Shown piece by piece: positions 47,641 through 61,000 of a stretch of 64,000 bases of DNA. Source of the stretch: Tamarix chinensis. Taxonomy: Eukaryota; Streptophyta; Magnoliopsida; Caryophyllales; Tamaricaceae. Position numbers and translations under genes: made by a program. Position 1 is the first letter of the stretch, and each line of letters starts with the position of its first letter. The DNA is taken from NCBI GenBank assembly GCA_030549775.1, contig CM060177.1, positions 34,936,514 to 35,000,513 of the forward strand, in the 5' to 3' direction. The notes below the pieces were generated by a model that searched no databases, had not been told where the DNA came from, and saw only the letters and a program-made list of their open reading frames with translations.

Positions 47641-50150
47641 TGTAAAACCCCAATATTTACTATTAAAATGTTTGTTTTTGTGAAAGCATTAATAACAAAA
47701 TATTAGGTGTTGCACCACATCCAATATATAAAATGAACCCCCTATGCCCAATCTATGCTAGGTTCAAGGCTAAAAAGTGACCAATGCCTAGATATTATGT
47801 GTGAGAAGCATTTGATCCCATAATGATAGAATATTATAAAATATATACGTGAGAGTAGATATAATAAAAAATAGAGGACTAAAAGTACACAAAAGATGGA
47901 GATATCTGGATAACTTATGCTAGAACAAACTTGATTAAACACTCACTACAAACAATCACATCAAAGGCATTTGTCAACAATTAATTACAAAATAAGGCTA
48001 TATATGCTCATGGGAATGAGCAAAATCCATAAAAAGAATGGTTAATGTACTACTTATTGCATAAGAGAACAATGCACTTAAATAGAAAAGGGCATTCATG
48101 GCACAAGAAACCAATTTACAAGATAGGTACTATACAAACATAGATGCTTATGATGTGAGACCATCCAATAGAAAATTGTATTTAAAATTTATCATTAAGC
48201 ATTCACACAAATCCATTTATTTAGACATATTGATATCAGGGAACCACTAGTACTATAAAATCTTCTCTTTCCCCCATGGATGGGAGAAAGATAGTCAACA
48301 TCACTAATTTATACGTATCTAGGGAAAAACACACCTAGGCCACTGATTACATCGAATCCTTACCTAGGAATACACCCTATAAGTCGGTAGCTTAAACTAA
48401 GGTCCTTCGGTTCCATTAAAACTAGTTAGGATATTCAAATAACTTCCATCACTTGGTCTTAACTCATGCGATCTTCCAATTTAAGTAATAATGTCTTATA
48501 TATCATTAGTCAAACACTTAGCATATATCAACACATCACTTGATTGACTCAACATGATAGTACTTTCACTTATATTATAACTATTTTATCACATGGGATG
48601 TCACTAACCATTTTCTTACATGAAATACTGAATATCAATGAATTCATACCAACTATTATTCACATTAAAACACTAAGAATGGTATCATGGTTAAACAAAA
48701 TGAACATGTTATAATCACATAAGGTAATGATAAGGCATAAAGAAAGACAACAATCCCAAGAAAAGCCATTATGTACGTAAAATACCTTAATGCCTTCACA
48801 AAATCCTAACTTATAAATTTACCATAACTCTACCCATATGACTCATCATTTCACCAAACTTAACACAATTTCCCAATATATCATTAGAAATACCATATCC
48901 AATAATTATGACCTAACTCGGATATTTCAAACATAAAACACCTATGTTACCTTTTGGTTACTATTCCCAAATTAAGTTGCTTTCTCATAATATCATACCT
49001 ATGCTACTCATACTTGTCTGAAATTCTTCACATACCCCATTTATCTTATTATCAACCCAACTACACTTGTACACTCCCAATTTCCTAGATCACCTATAAA
49101 AAGACCAAAATACCCTTAATTAACCTAAATACTTGAAAACGTCTTATTATCATGACTTAACCCATACACATCCAAACTTTAACATATTATATATCAAAAT
49201 TTATGTAAAAATCTCATGGACAAAAATTCCATATTTATATCCCACAAAAGCTCACAAAAATTCCCAATCACCCCTATAGGTTGAGAATCACAAATAACCC
49301 ACAAGATCTTACAAGCTTCTAAAATTCACCAAATTTACATTCAACCACCCTTATATTAATGCAATTAGTTTTAATTAAAACAACCCAAAAAACCTCAAAT
49401 GGACTTCAAGCCAAAACTTATATAAACCTCAAAAGTAAATATTTCAACCTCAATATACTACACTAGATATATTATTCAAACATGATTAACTTACTCGTCT
49501 ATGGACTTATTAAGATAACTTAATACACCACCATGATTGAGATTTTATGGCAAAGCCTAGAAAGGAATAAAATATAAAATTTTTATTATAAAATCATAAA
49601 CTCATAAAAGCATGGATTTTAGCAATTAATATATTAATATTAATTAAAATAAAATCTAACGTGATTTACTAAGAACAAAACATGCTAACATAAAAATTCA
49701 TAAAAATAACACATAACTTTAAGAGGTCCTAATCTAGAGGCATGCATCCTTACCAAATATTACTCTAGTCTCTAAGCAACAAATACACCTAATCACCTCT
49801 TTAGGATCACCTAAATGAAAATTAATAATAATTAGATAAAATAATAAGATTAAGGGTTAGAATATAAGAGAAAAATTAAATAGGGGACAATAACCCTTAC
49901 GCTCAAAAATGGAGGCTTGAACCAGCTTGAGAAACCTTCACCAACTTACAACCTCAACTATCTTTTGCTTAAAACAATTTCCAAAGAGTTAAAATTAATA
50001 TTTAAATAGTAGGAAGTGAAAGAATGTAAAATAAAAACAAGAGGGGGAGAGGCTTAGGAAAATGAGAAAGAATAACCAACAAGGAAACTTAAGAACAAGA
50101 TAAAAAGCTAGAGGAGAGAGAAAAGTTGAAGTATAGAGAATTTTCCAAGT
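47641..50150 (-). repeat. Long LTR remnant, minus orientation
   Basis: TGTAAAACCCCAATATTTAC at 47641 parallels TGTAACACCCCCAAAATTTAC at 52201. The block at about 48005-48080 (ATGCTCATGGGAATGAGC, GTACTACTTATTGC) aligns with 52612-52675 and with the reverse of 21050-21110. The other end is not found; sequence similarity fades near 50.1 kb, where a plus-oriented remnant begins. Confidence 0.5.
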
Positions 50151-52195
50151 ATAGAAGAGAGATCAAAGAAGGATACTTGTCCTCCAAACCTCTAAAGATT
50201 TATTGACTTTGATTCCCTTCGTTTGTTATTCTTTTTCCCTTCTTGTGATTAATTGAGGCACATTGCCCTGAGAAATTTCTATTTTCATTATTTGAGTTTA
50301 AAGGCAAAAAGACTACCTTTGAACCTCTAAAATCTAAATGTGTAATCTTGGATTCAAGATAGGGTTTGGGGTCTTGATTTATAAACCATTTTACCCTTCT
50401 TGTTCTATGAGAGGCCTTTAGTAATTTAAATCAAAGCCTTTATTTTTCTCACTTATGCCTTAACCTCCAAAGTCTTACTTCTTTGGAATATTTTATATTT
50501 GGTTATATATGGGAAAAAGTGTGGGATGATCTCTTACTTCTTTTGGCTAGCTCTATTTTCCTAAAAGGTTGGTTTTTTCTTGCCTTTAACCTTAATCTCT
50601 TATTTTCATTTTGGTTTATGTAATATTTTATAGGTTTACCAAGATTTAACTTTTATTTGGTGTTTAAGAGTTAGGAGGGTTGTATATTTAGGTTGTGAAG
50701 ACTTTCTTCTCTCCTTGGTAGGTTTTCTATGTTTTCTTAAGGTAAACCATTATCTTCATATTTTGTGGAAAATTGTATGAGTAACTAAAGTATATATTTT
50801 TTATTTCTATAAAAGAATGATCCTTAAATATTAAAATTTGTTTTAGCATATAAATATAGAATAAATGAAAGAATTCATAGAAAGTCTAGCTTAACATCTT
50901 GTGTGTAATAGGCTTATGGGTGTAATTTGGATTTCGTGGCTATCTTCGGCATCTTGAGACCCTTAGTAACACTAACATGTGTAATATAACATAAAGATTG
51001 TTTTATATGATGTCATAGCATGGAAAGTACATGATATGTAATTTTTCTAGCTATTTTATTTATTTCTTAAGGTGAATGCACAATTTTTATGAGCTGATAA
51101 GATTTTAGGTTAGCTATGGTACTTCACATGTTTACCCATGCATGTAGTTTATTATAACCTTACATGATTTATGTTGGATTTTTAAGTTGACTGAGTAAAG
51201 CATGAAGAATTTGATTATGTGTACATGTACTTGTTGGGGGTGTTGTTTTCTCCAACCTATTGGCTATACACCATGACCCATCGACTTAATTAATAGACCA
51301 ATAAATTGGTCCTTGAGATCCATTAACTAGTTTGACCAAACAAATCGATTGGTTCCTCAAATAGTTGATAGGTAGGGTCAAACAATGGGTTGGTTGCCCT
51401 ATGACCCCAATGATGCTAGCCTTAAGTTAAACACATTAACCAATTGATCAAACCAACATAATGTTTCCTTGAAATGTTGATTAGTTGAGTTGAATAGTAG
51501 TGAAAGGGTCCTTAACCATTGTGAAGGATTTGTGGGCCCCAGACCAATGGAATTTTCCATGTGACTGATTGGTAGTTCATTATGACCGAACGACTAATCC
51601 TTGAAACCCATTGATTATTCTCTACCAAAATTGCACTTTTTACATATTTCCTTTTGAATGTGATACGTTGAGTTTCCTTATATATGAAGGATGACAAAAA
51701 TTCTAGAATCTATAAGTTTACCTAGATTAATTGAGTTTAATGATGGATTATATTTAGTAATAGTTTATCTTAGTTTGACATTAATCTAGCAATTGGTCTT
51801 TCTCTTGACCACAAAATGATTAGATAGCTAGATGGATACACCTAGATTTTTTCCATGGATAGTGTCTATGTAATGAATGCTAATAATAGCTAATAGACTT
51901 CAAATGGTTTATTTCTTGGACTTAAAATTTGGAACCTTCTAGGTTTGAATAACTTGGCTTGAATGGAAGAAAATAACATCAACATATATGATGGCCTTAT
52001 GTTGACCTTATCTTAACCTCACCTTGACCTTATCTATAAGTAGTGTCATTCACTTTGATATTTAAATAAATGGATGAATAATAATGAGTTACGATTAGAC
52101 TCTATTTGACCTCTAACTAGATCTTTATTTTTTTTCTTAGGGTTCAACTTGGAATATTCCCTAATGAATGCTAAAAGTATGGTTAAGTAATGAAA
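50150..52195 (+). repeat. Long LTR remnant, plus orientation (left part)
   Basis: Shares the AATCGATTGGTT-type palindrome cluster (51290-51600) with 7540-7870 and continues after the solo LTR insertion at 63391-64000. The left boundary is approximate. The frame at 51512-51697 appears to be chance. Confidence 0.45.
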
Positions 52196-52901
52196 CTATG
52201 TGTAACACCCCCAAAATTTACTATTGAAAATTTTCATTTTTAATGTAAGATTATTCAAACATATAAGGGGTGTTACTATTGTAATTGGTATAAGTCTAGC
52301 CCGAGACCATCCTTATACCAACTACAAGTAAAGATAAAATAGTATACACCCATGATAAGCATAATGGAGTAACAATTCATATCATAAATAATAGTTAGGT
52401 GTTTGTTCCCAAAAGGAGTACTAAAATATATAAACAATGTTCAACTAAAAACATTAATGAGAAGAAAACTAGTAAACATAATAGCCGGATTTCACACTCT
52501 TAGGTCCCCATCCCTAGACACAATAGCATCACTCTACCCTAATCATAGCATCATATGCAGCAAAGTCATCTAGCGAATCCTCATTCACCTACACAGGCTC
52601 AGAAGGGTCTCTACTCATGGAAATGAGCTACACCCATAATAGGGATGATTAGTACGCTATGTACTGGGTAAGGCAACAATACATCCAAGTAGGCCATAGA
52701 TATCAATAACACCACCATAAGGAATGAAATGCACATAAGTAGATCATATAGTCTCATTCATTATTATCTGAACTCAAGATATTCGTGTAATAAATAGCTA
52801 ACTCATGATTTGATCCACATAGGTTTAGGGGCCCCACTATTTTTATCCATGGAAAGGTAAATAATTATAAATTATAGGATAGGATGCTCCTAGCCACTAT
52901 T

Positions 52902-53418
52902 AAAGATGAGGGCAGGGCAGGTCAAGGATGAGGATGGGGACCCCATCCCCATCTCTATCCCCAAACCCGATAAGCAAAATCATCCCTGAACCCACCACAA
53001 TCCCTATTTTTTTCTTATTGGAGAATCCTTGACCTGATCCCTATGGGGATCAAATCTCCATACTCGACCCAATTCGTGAAGTATTTTCCATCCCCGATTC
53101 ATTCCCCAGCCTTAAAACTTGACCCAATACCCAAAACTCAACCCCATCCCTAATACCCAATCTTATTTTTTACACTATATTTTAATTTATATTCTATATA
53201 AAAAAATTATATATATAATATATATAGAATAATATTTTAAAAAAATTTAGGGCAAGTTTGGGGATGGGGAACCCAAACCTATCCCAGTCCAGTCCTCGAA
53301 AAAATCCTCAATAAGATTCACCAAACAAGAACTTGATCCCCAAAATCTCTCTTCTAACCCGAACCCAAACGGAGAATCCTCTATGGGGTCCCAAACCTAT
53401 AGGTAAAATTTTCATCCC
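52902..53418. mobile_element. 517-bp insertion inside the solo LTR
   Basis: Flanked by TAGCCACTATT (52891-52901) and TAGCCATTATT (53419-53429), an 11-bp duplication with one mismatch that fits the LTR's own repeated unit. The insert has GGGGATGGGGA / TCCCCATCCCC-type inverted segments towards both sides and an AT-rich centre (TATATATAATATATATAG). No coding frame. It is a probable MITE or MULE/hAT-derived element; the LTR's repetitive context makes the duplication less certain. Confidence 0.5.
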
Positions 53419-55079
53419 TAGCCATTATTCTCATTGGTGGATCAGTAATCAAAGTACAACCCTAGGGTAGAACACTACTGGCCACTATTCTCACCAGTGG
53501 ATCAATAATTAAAGTACAACCATTCCTAGCCCCCGTGGTGCTCCACTATGAGTAATTAGTGTCAATCCTAAAGGTTATTATCATCCATTGGTTTAATTTA
53601 CTTGATTTTAGGGCCCCACTATTCTCATTGGTGGATCGGTATAGGGTAAAACTTCTAGGGTAGGATGCTCTTGGCAATTATTCTCGTCGGTGGATTAGTA
53701 GGTACAACTAGGCCCTACTCAAGTAATATTCTACTTTAAGTGATTAGTGTCTTATTCATGTTTTATTTATTATAGATTCAACACACAAACATGAACACCT
53801 ACGCCATGCATGGTGCCTGCCCTACTACCACCCTAGGATAACCGTATTCCTTTAGAAACCCTAATTTCACAACCCTAGGTAAATCCTTACCCCCGGTGCC
53901 CCTTTGATTCCCCAATTTATCTAACAAACCCAAACATGTCATTGTAAACCCTTGGTAAAGAGTCATGGCCTATTACCTTCATTTCTCACATATAAAAGTA
54001 ATTAGCCTCTAGGGTTACTCTGTGAAACCCTAATTTTTACTAGTTGCCCTAACCCCTTCTCTACTAATTTTTTAGCCCTAAATTTCCATAATCATGCATA
54101 TAATACTATGGTTGGCCATCCTCTCATTTTTTGTATCCTAATTTCCCCATTTTGCACATGTGCCAATACCTTTCCTATTCAAACCTCTCTTGAAACCCTA
54201 TTTCTTCATTGTGGTTATAATAACTTCCCCTACCCTTTATGGCTGTTAAATTTGGTACACATTCCCAAAGTGACATGGTTAACATCATATTCTAAGATTA
54301 CAGTCAAAATCTCCCATTTCATATATGTGATAATAACCTACTTCTAAGGTTTCGTGCTTTGGCCTTCCAAAACCCTAGTTTTACTTTTTGGTGACCTCTC
54401 TTCCCCTAGTGCTCAAAGGACTTCCCAAATTTGCATGGTTACCTAAAGATGTCTTCCTTAACCCTATATTCAATTTTTAGTAACAAAACCCACTCTACTC
54501 AAATATGAACATAGCTCCCTTTAGGTTTTACTCACCCCATGCATGGTTATTCCTCCCCATATTGTGTTTACCCTAAAACTCTTTATTCTTGCCAAAGTTA
54601 TTTAGTATAGTAGATATAAACTATTTTAGGCTAATTTATACCCTAAAGTGCCCTACATGTCACTTTTCATAATATTGACTAAAATGCCTCTAAGTTTTAA
54701 GACCTTACCTAAGTCACAAGGCATCTGACATAAGGACTCCCCAAACTTTCTACACATGCAATGTCATATAATAGAGATACACATCAACACTTAAAACTAA
54801 TACAGTCAAATCCACACATCTTCTTACATTTGGCTATTGTCAAGCCAAGTTGCATATACAACTCTAGAGTCATCTATTATTTTATGCATGCCTTCACATA
54901 ACACACAACAAGGTCATATTTTAACAAAAACAAAGCTTTGGCTATGATCGTATCATTACTGGAGTGGCTTCGGTCTCTAAGCACATAAGAACTAAGCCAC
55001 CTCTTCCACTATCATTGGGATAGTACCTAGAAAATGGGAATATACACAATTTTAGATTTTCTTTTTCTTTTCTCTCTCT

Positions 55080-56280
55080 TTTTTTAAAAGGAATAATGAG
55101 GAATATAAACTAAGAAGAACTCAAGGAGAAGAAAGGAAGTGAAGGTGCACAAATAGGGAAGAAAAATGGTGTGGTGGCAATGGTTGATTTTTTGTTGAGA
55201 AAGGTGAAGGTCAGCATCATGAGGTCAAGGGTAGTACTAGCACTAGGACTGGTTGATCTGTGGATATGAGTGTTAGTGGTGGTGGATTTGGAATCTAGTG
55301 GTGGTGTGGGGTGGCACATAGCTGAGAGGAAGAAGGAAAAGAGGGGGAGAGAAATAAGAAAAAGAGGGTTGTTGGGGGTGGCTGCACAAGCTAGGCACCT
55401 GTGCAGGGAGGTTAAGGCGTGATGGTGGCAAGGAGGGGGAAGAGTGGTTGGCATTGTTGGTGTTGGAATGGTGAAACCTACAATGGTTATGGGCTTGGGA
55501 GAAGAGGAGAAAGGAAGAAGGAGAGGAAGGGTGGCTCTATAGGAGTAGATGGGCCATAGGTAATGAAGAGGGGTGGCATAGGAGGGCAATTGCGCATGGA
55601 TGGCGGTGGCACAGTGAAGGAGAGGGATGGAATGGTGGGATGAGAAAAAATAGGGGAGGGCGGTAGGTGGAGAGGAAGGGAATAGAGGGAGATTAAGGGG
55701 GTATTTTTAGGTGGGGAAGGGAGCCAAAGGAGTGGGGACGACGATAGAAGGCTCGATGTGCATGGATGCAAGGAGGAGAGGGGTCGGTTGCAAGCGGTAG
55801 GATAGGGCTAGGGGTATAGGTGTAGGGAGTAGGTTGTCAGGTGCAGGGGTGTAGGGGTGCATGCTAGTGTGCATAGCCTTATATGGCTAAGAAGAGAAAG
55901 GTGGAAAGGATAGGCAGTGTGTAGAGTGTAGGTGTAGGGTACAAAAATGGAAGGAGGGACAATGGAAATGCGAAGGGGACAACACAAGGAAGAAGATAAG
56001 GAGAAAAAATAATAAAATAAAAGAAATGAAGGAGAAAAAAGGAAATAAAAAGAAAAGGGAAAACGAGCCTGGCCGCCCGGGGAGGTAAGAAAAGAAAAGA
56101 AAGGGAGAAGGGCCTGGGCTGCCTACGGAAGAAAAGAAAAGAAAGAACTAGGCCAAGGAGCAGCACAAACAAGAGAAGAAGAGGAAGAGAAAAAAAGATA
56201 GAAGAAAGAAAAAAAACAAAGAAAAAGAAGGAAAAAAGAAAGAAAAGGAAAAAGGAAAAAAAAGAGGAAATTATGCGATT
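55080..56280 (+). repeat. Purine-rich block of the solo LTR
   Basis: About 1.2 kb with strong A+G excess on the plus strand, ending in AGAAAAAGGAAAAAA-type runs at 56190-56270. It mirrors the pyrimidine block of the plus-oriented LTR at 17.1-18.4 kb. Long minus-strand frames here (55110-56313) are translations of low-complexity sequence, rich in Ser, Pro, Leu and Phe. Confidence 0.7.
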
Positions 56281-56425
56281 TAGGTTAGATTTTAGAGTAA
56301 AATTTAGCTTCATAAATAAATAAATATAAATTGCCTAAAAATTATTTTGGGCTCATTAAATAAAATAAAAATCTTATAATTAGAATAAATTATATTTTTG
56401 ATAATTAAATTTTAGATTTTAAAAT

Positions 56426-57301
56426 TGATGTGAATTCTATGAATTTATATTTAAGTAATTTTGAAATTTTTTGTGAATTAATTACTTATAATTGTTTGTC
56501 TTAGGTGTTGAATTAATAGGAGAATATTGCAGCATATGGATTCTGTGGACTTGGACATAATTGCTAAGGAGTGCAGAATATGTTTAGAGTGTACAGATTA
56601 TGTAATTTTTTTATTAAATATTTTGTAATCCCATATGATGCATTGGCCGGTCGGAATGGCTAATGGGAATTAGGACGGTTATATAATCCACCATCCGGTC
56701 CTTAAATTGGACTAGCTGGATTGTGGATTAATCAATCCTTAATGACCATGATTAGCTATAGTTGTTGTAGCTGATGGGAAATTAAGCCTTAAGCTTAATT
56801 GTATTTTGGGTCATTTTGATGATGGCTGTATTTGGGCTGGTCGACACTTCACGTTTTGGTGTTGTTTGGATTTGGGCTGGTCGACACCTTATTTTTCTGG
56901 CCCAAAAGTCTGTATCGCCCATCCATGCAGGCATGTATCGTTCGTATGTATTTTGTAGCGTATACGGCCTTCTGTGTACATATATATATATATGCCGAAT
57001 ACAATGTAATACGGACACACTTGAAAGAAATAACATCAGTCGATATTTCCTCGATCTCTCTCGCGACTTCTTCTCTCTCTTGGCGATTCTCTCATTCGCT
57101 TCTTCTCTAGTTCTGTCTCGTTCTCATCTTGATCGATGTTGATCATTCACCTTCTAATTTCAGTTGCCATTGAATCAATTATGCTTCTGAAACTTTGGTT
57201 CTTCCTTTGGAAAGTTTTCCTTAGGCTGTGCCGGCGAAAATCGAACGTTGCGCTCGATTAAATCTTTCGATCCTTTGCGAAACCCTAACCGGTTTCCATC
57301 A
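56426..57301 (+). repeat. 5' LTR of Gypsy-2
   Basis: TGATGTGAATTC...CCGGTTTCCATCA. Contains a twofold repeat of TTTGGGCTGGTCGACAC (about 56832 and 56874), a TACATATATATATATATG tract (56976-56993) that may act as the TATA region, and CT-rich leader sequence downstream (57048-57125). Confidence 0.93.
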
Positions 57302-57303
57302 TT

Positions 57304-57315
57304 TGGTATCAAAGC
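57304..57315 (+). other. Primer-binding site, initiator tRNA-Met type (Gypsy-2)
   Basis: TGGTATCAAAGC, one mismatch from TGGTATCAGAGC, three bases past the 5' LTR. Confidence 0.85.
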
Positions 57316-58018
57316 CTCGATTTTCTACAGTGCTCGTAGTTTCTGTATTACTGATTAAGTTTTCTTCATTTTTGTTGTTTAGATTTCTATATTTCGCTAA
57401 CCCTAGTTTGAGGTGTGAAATTTTAGGGTTTTGCAGCGACGAACTCAGTATCGATTCTTTTTGCTTTCAAACCGGCGATTAAAGCATTTTTTTGGTCCAC
57501 TATTTTGAAAGGCTGAAGAAAAAAACCCTAATCAACCTAGGGTTTGGTCAAGAACTTGAATCTTGACTGACAGTGCGATAGACTGTTGTTGGTAACTTCG
57601 ATTTGTAAATTCCTTTGTTAATACTACTATCTGCTATACTTAATTTCCAATTTTCGACAAATTATCTGTTTCTTGATAAGTATATAGGTTGAAATCACAA
57701 CCGGCGAACTATATTGGGTTCAAGAAAGGGGATAGACCTCCAAGAAGAGGGGCACCCTAAATAATTGAACTAATTGCTTAAGCAGACGCGGTAATATCGT
57801 TCCCTCTTACTTATTTCGTATTGTTGAATTAGTCTTGTCAAATTATCATAGGCATTGAGTCATTCTGGGTAAATTTTACTGTTGCTATTACTGTTAATAT
57901 TAATGCGACCATACTTCTTGTGGCATACTGTGTGTCTGTTATCTGAGATTCTTGAATCAGTTGCTTCTGTGATTAAATTACTGCTGTGTTGATTGTTTAA
58001 TTACTGTTGAATTTCATC

Positions 58019-61000
58019 ATGTCTAATAATGGCCAGTCAGTGAATCAATTTGTGTCTAGTAATGACCTTCTAGAAACCCTTAGGACTTTTCAAGAACAAA
58101 TGACTGCACAATTTGCTGTTTTATCTGCTAACCTAGAACAAAGATTAGGGGAACAGGAAGTAAGACTTAATGAATTGCAACATAACAGAGTTGAAACTAA
58201 TCAAGCAGGAGTTTTAGGAAGGGATCCAATGGATCCTAGGACTAGAATTCCACCCATAGCTAATCTAGAGGAGTTAGAAGATCAAATATCCCACAATAGT
58301 GATAGGATGCCTAGACAGAACAATAGGCAGGATAGGGAATTAGAATTCACTGATAGGAATTTAAATAATCTTAAGCTTATCATACCAGGGTTCAATGGAA
58401 GGAATGACCTTGATTATTATTTTGAATGGGAAAGGAAAATAGAACTGGTATTTGAGTGTCACAATTACTCTAAGGAAAAGAAAATTAAAGTGGCTGTAGT
58501 AGAATTAACTGAGTATGCGTCTTCTTGGTATCATAATTTGGTGTTAACTAGACGTAGGTGTGGGGAACGTGCTATACAGACTTGGGCAGAGTTTAAGACT
58601 TTAATGAGAAAGAGATTTGTGCCAAGTTACTATTATAGAGAGTTGCATAAGAGGTTGCAAACTATTAGCCAAGGAGTGAGATCAGTGGATGACTATTATA
58701 AAGAGCTAGAAGTTTTGATTATTAAGACAGGAGTTATTGAGGATGATGATGCTACTATGGCTAGGTTTCTAAGTGGGTTAAATTCAGAGATAGCTGATAA
58801 GGTAGAACTGTATCCTTGTGGAACATTAACTGAAATGGTGAATATAGCTACTAAGATAGAGATTCAATTGAGGAAATCTAGGCAATATAAACCCCCTGGG
58901 ATTGGGTTTAAGACTACTATAAGGAGAAATTTTGGGGGAAATACTTCTGGAAACTGGAAGAATAATAGTAAGGTAGAGTTTAAGGGAAGAAACAATGAAG
59001 TTAAGACAGGACAGAAGTCTGAAAGGGGTAGGAATGTGATGACAAATCCTGTAAATGGGTCAAACAGGACTAGGGATATTAAATGTTTTAGGTGTGGAGG
59101 CTTAGGTCATATAGCTTCTGAATGCCCTAACAAGAGAAATATTTTGATTAGAGAATCTGGGGAAGTAGAATCTGAATCTGAATCTGAAGAAGAAGAAGGG
59201 GTTAATGTAGTTGGAAAGGATGATAGTGACCTAGAAGATGAAATAGAACTACCAGTGAGTAGGGATCTTTTTGTGGTTAGAAGAGCTTTAAATAGTAATA
59301 AATTACCTGATTCCAATGCTATACAAAGAGAAAATATATTCCATACTCGATGTTTAATTGATGATAAGTGTTTTAACATGGCTATAGATAGTGATAGTTG
59401 TATTAATGCTGCTAGTACCCTATTGGTATATAAATTAGGATTAACCACTACTAAACATCCAAAACCATATAGATTTCAATGGCTTAATGAATTGGGAGAT
59501 GTTAAGGTTAGTCAACAGGTTTTAGTGAATTTAAAGTTAGGAAAATATGAGGATTCTGTTTTATGTGATATAGTTCCTATGCATGCTGCTCACTTGTTGT
59601 TAGGTAGGCCTTGGCAATATGATAGGAGGGTAGTACATGATGGTTATAAGAATAGGTATACAGTACAGAAGGATGATAAGAAGATTGTTTTAGCACCTAT
59701 GACTCCAAAGGAAATATTTGACGATCAAACCAAAATTAAATCTGATTATAAGGAGTTATCTAAGTCTAATTTGGGAAATGATTTTAGTACAAAGGACATG
59801 AAAGGAACTTTTGGATTTTATGCTAAAGGTAAGGATGTAGGAAAGACAATAAAAAGAAATGCCAATGTATACTTGATGGTTTTTAAGGACTGTTATGAGT
59901 GTCAGAAAGGAACAATTGAAGAAGTACCTAGTACAGTGAAAATGTTATTGGAAGAATATAGTGAATTGTTTCCTGAGGATATACCTAGTGGATTACCTCC
60001 ATTAAGGGGAATAGAACATCAAATAGATTTTATTCCAGGAGCTGTTATACCAAATAGACCTACTTATAGGGCCAATTTTGAAGAGGTTAAGGAATTAAAA
60101 AGACAAGTTTTAGAATTGTTAAGTAAGGGATATATTAAGGAGTCTATGAGTCCTTGTGCAGTACCTGTATTACTAGTGCCTAAAAAGGATGGTAGTTGGA
60201 GAATGTGTGTGGATAGCAGGGCAGTAAATAAGATAACTATTAAGTATAGATATCCAATTCCTAGGCTGGATGAGATGTTGGATCAATTGCATGGTGCTGT
60301 TATATTTTCTAAAATAGATTTAAAGAGTGGATATCATCAAATTAGGATGAAACCAGGAGATGAGTGGAAGACAGCTTTTAAGACAAACTTTGGATTATAT
60401 GAATGGTTAGTGATGCCTTTTGGGTTGTCAAATGCTCCTAGTACTTTTATGAGACTTATGAACCATGTATTAAGGGAATTTATTGGGAAATTTGTGGTTG
60501 TTTATTTTGATGACATACTTATATATAGTAAATCCTTAGAGGAACACTTGGGACACTTAAGGATTATCTTGAATGTGTTTAAAACAGAACAACTTTATGC
60601 TAATTTAGCTAAGTCTAGATTTTGTTTGGAAAGTGTGGTTTTCTTAGGATTTGCGGTAGGAAAAGAAGGTGTGTCTGTAGATGAAGAAAAGGTTAAGGCT
60701 ATTCAAGAGTGGCCTGTGCCAAAAAGTGTAACTGAAGTAAGAAGTTTTCATGGACTGTGTTCTTTTTATAGAAGATTTGTGAGAAACTTTAGTACTATAG
60801 CTACTCCTTTGACTGCCATAACAAAGAAGGATAATGGATTTATTTGGGGATTAGAACAACAACAATCTTTTGAGACACTTAAGAATAAATTAACCCAAGC
60901 ACCTGTTTTGAGTCTTCCTAACTTTGAAAAAATATTTGAATTAGATTGTGATGCTTCAGGGTTAGGAATAGGGGCTGTACTTTCTCAAGAAGGAAAACCA

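Noticed and set aside
54108..54347. Plus-strand 79-codon frame
   Set aside because: Inside the non-coding solo LTR, with no domain and not conserved in the other LTR copy.
55110..56313. Three long minus-strand frames rich in Ser, Pro, Leu and Phe
   Set aside because: Translations of the purine-rich LTR block; low complexity with no domain.
59107..59448. Minus-strand 113-codon frame
   Set aside because: Shadow of the Gypsy-2 gag-pol frame.
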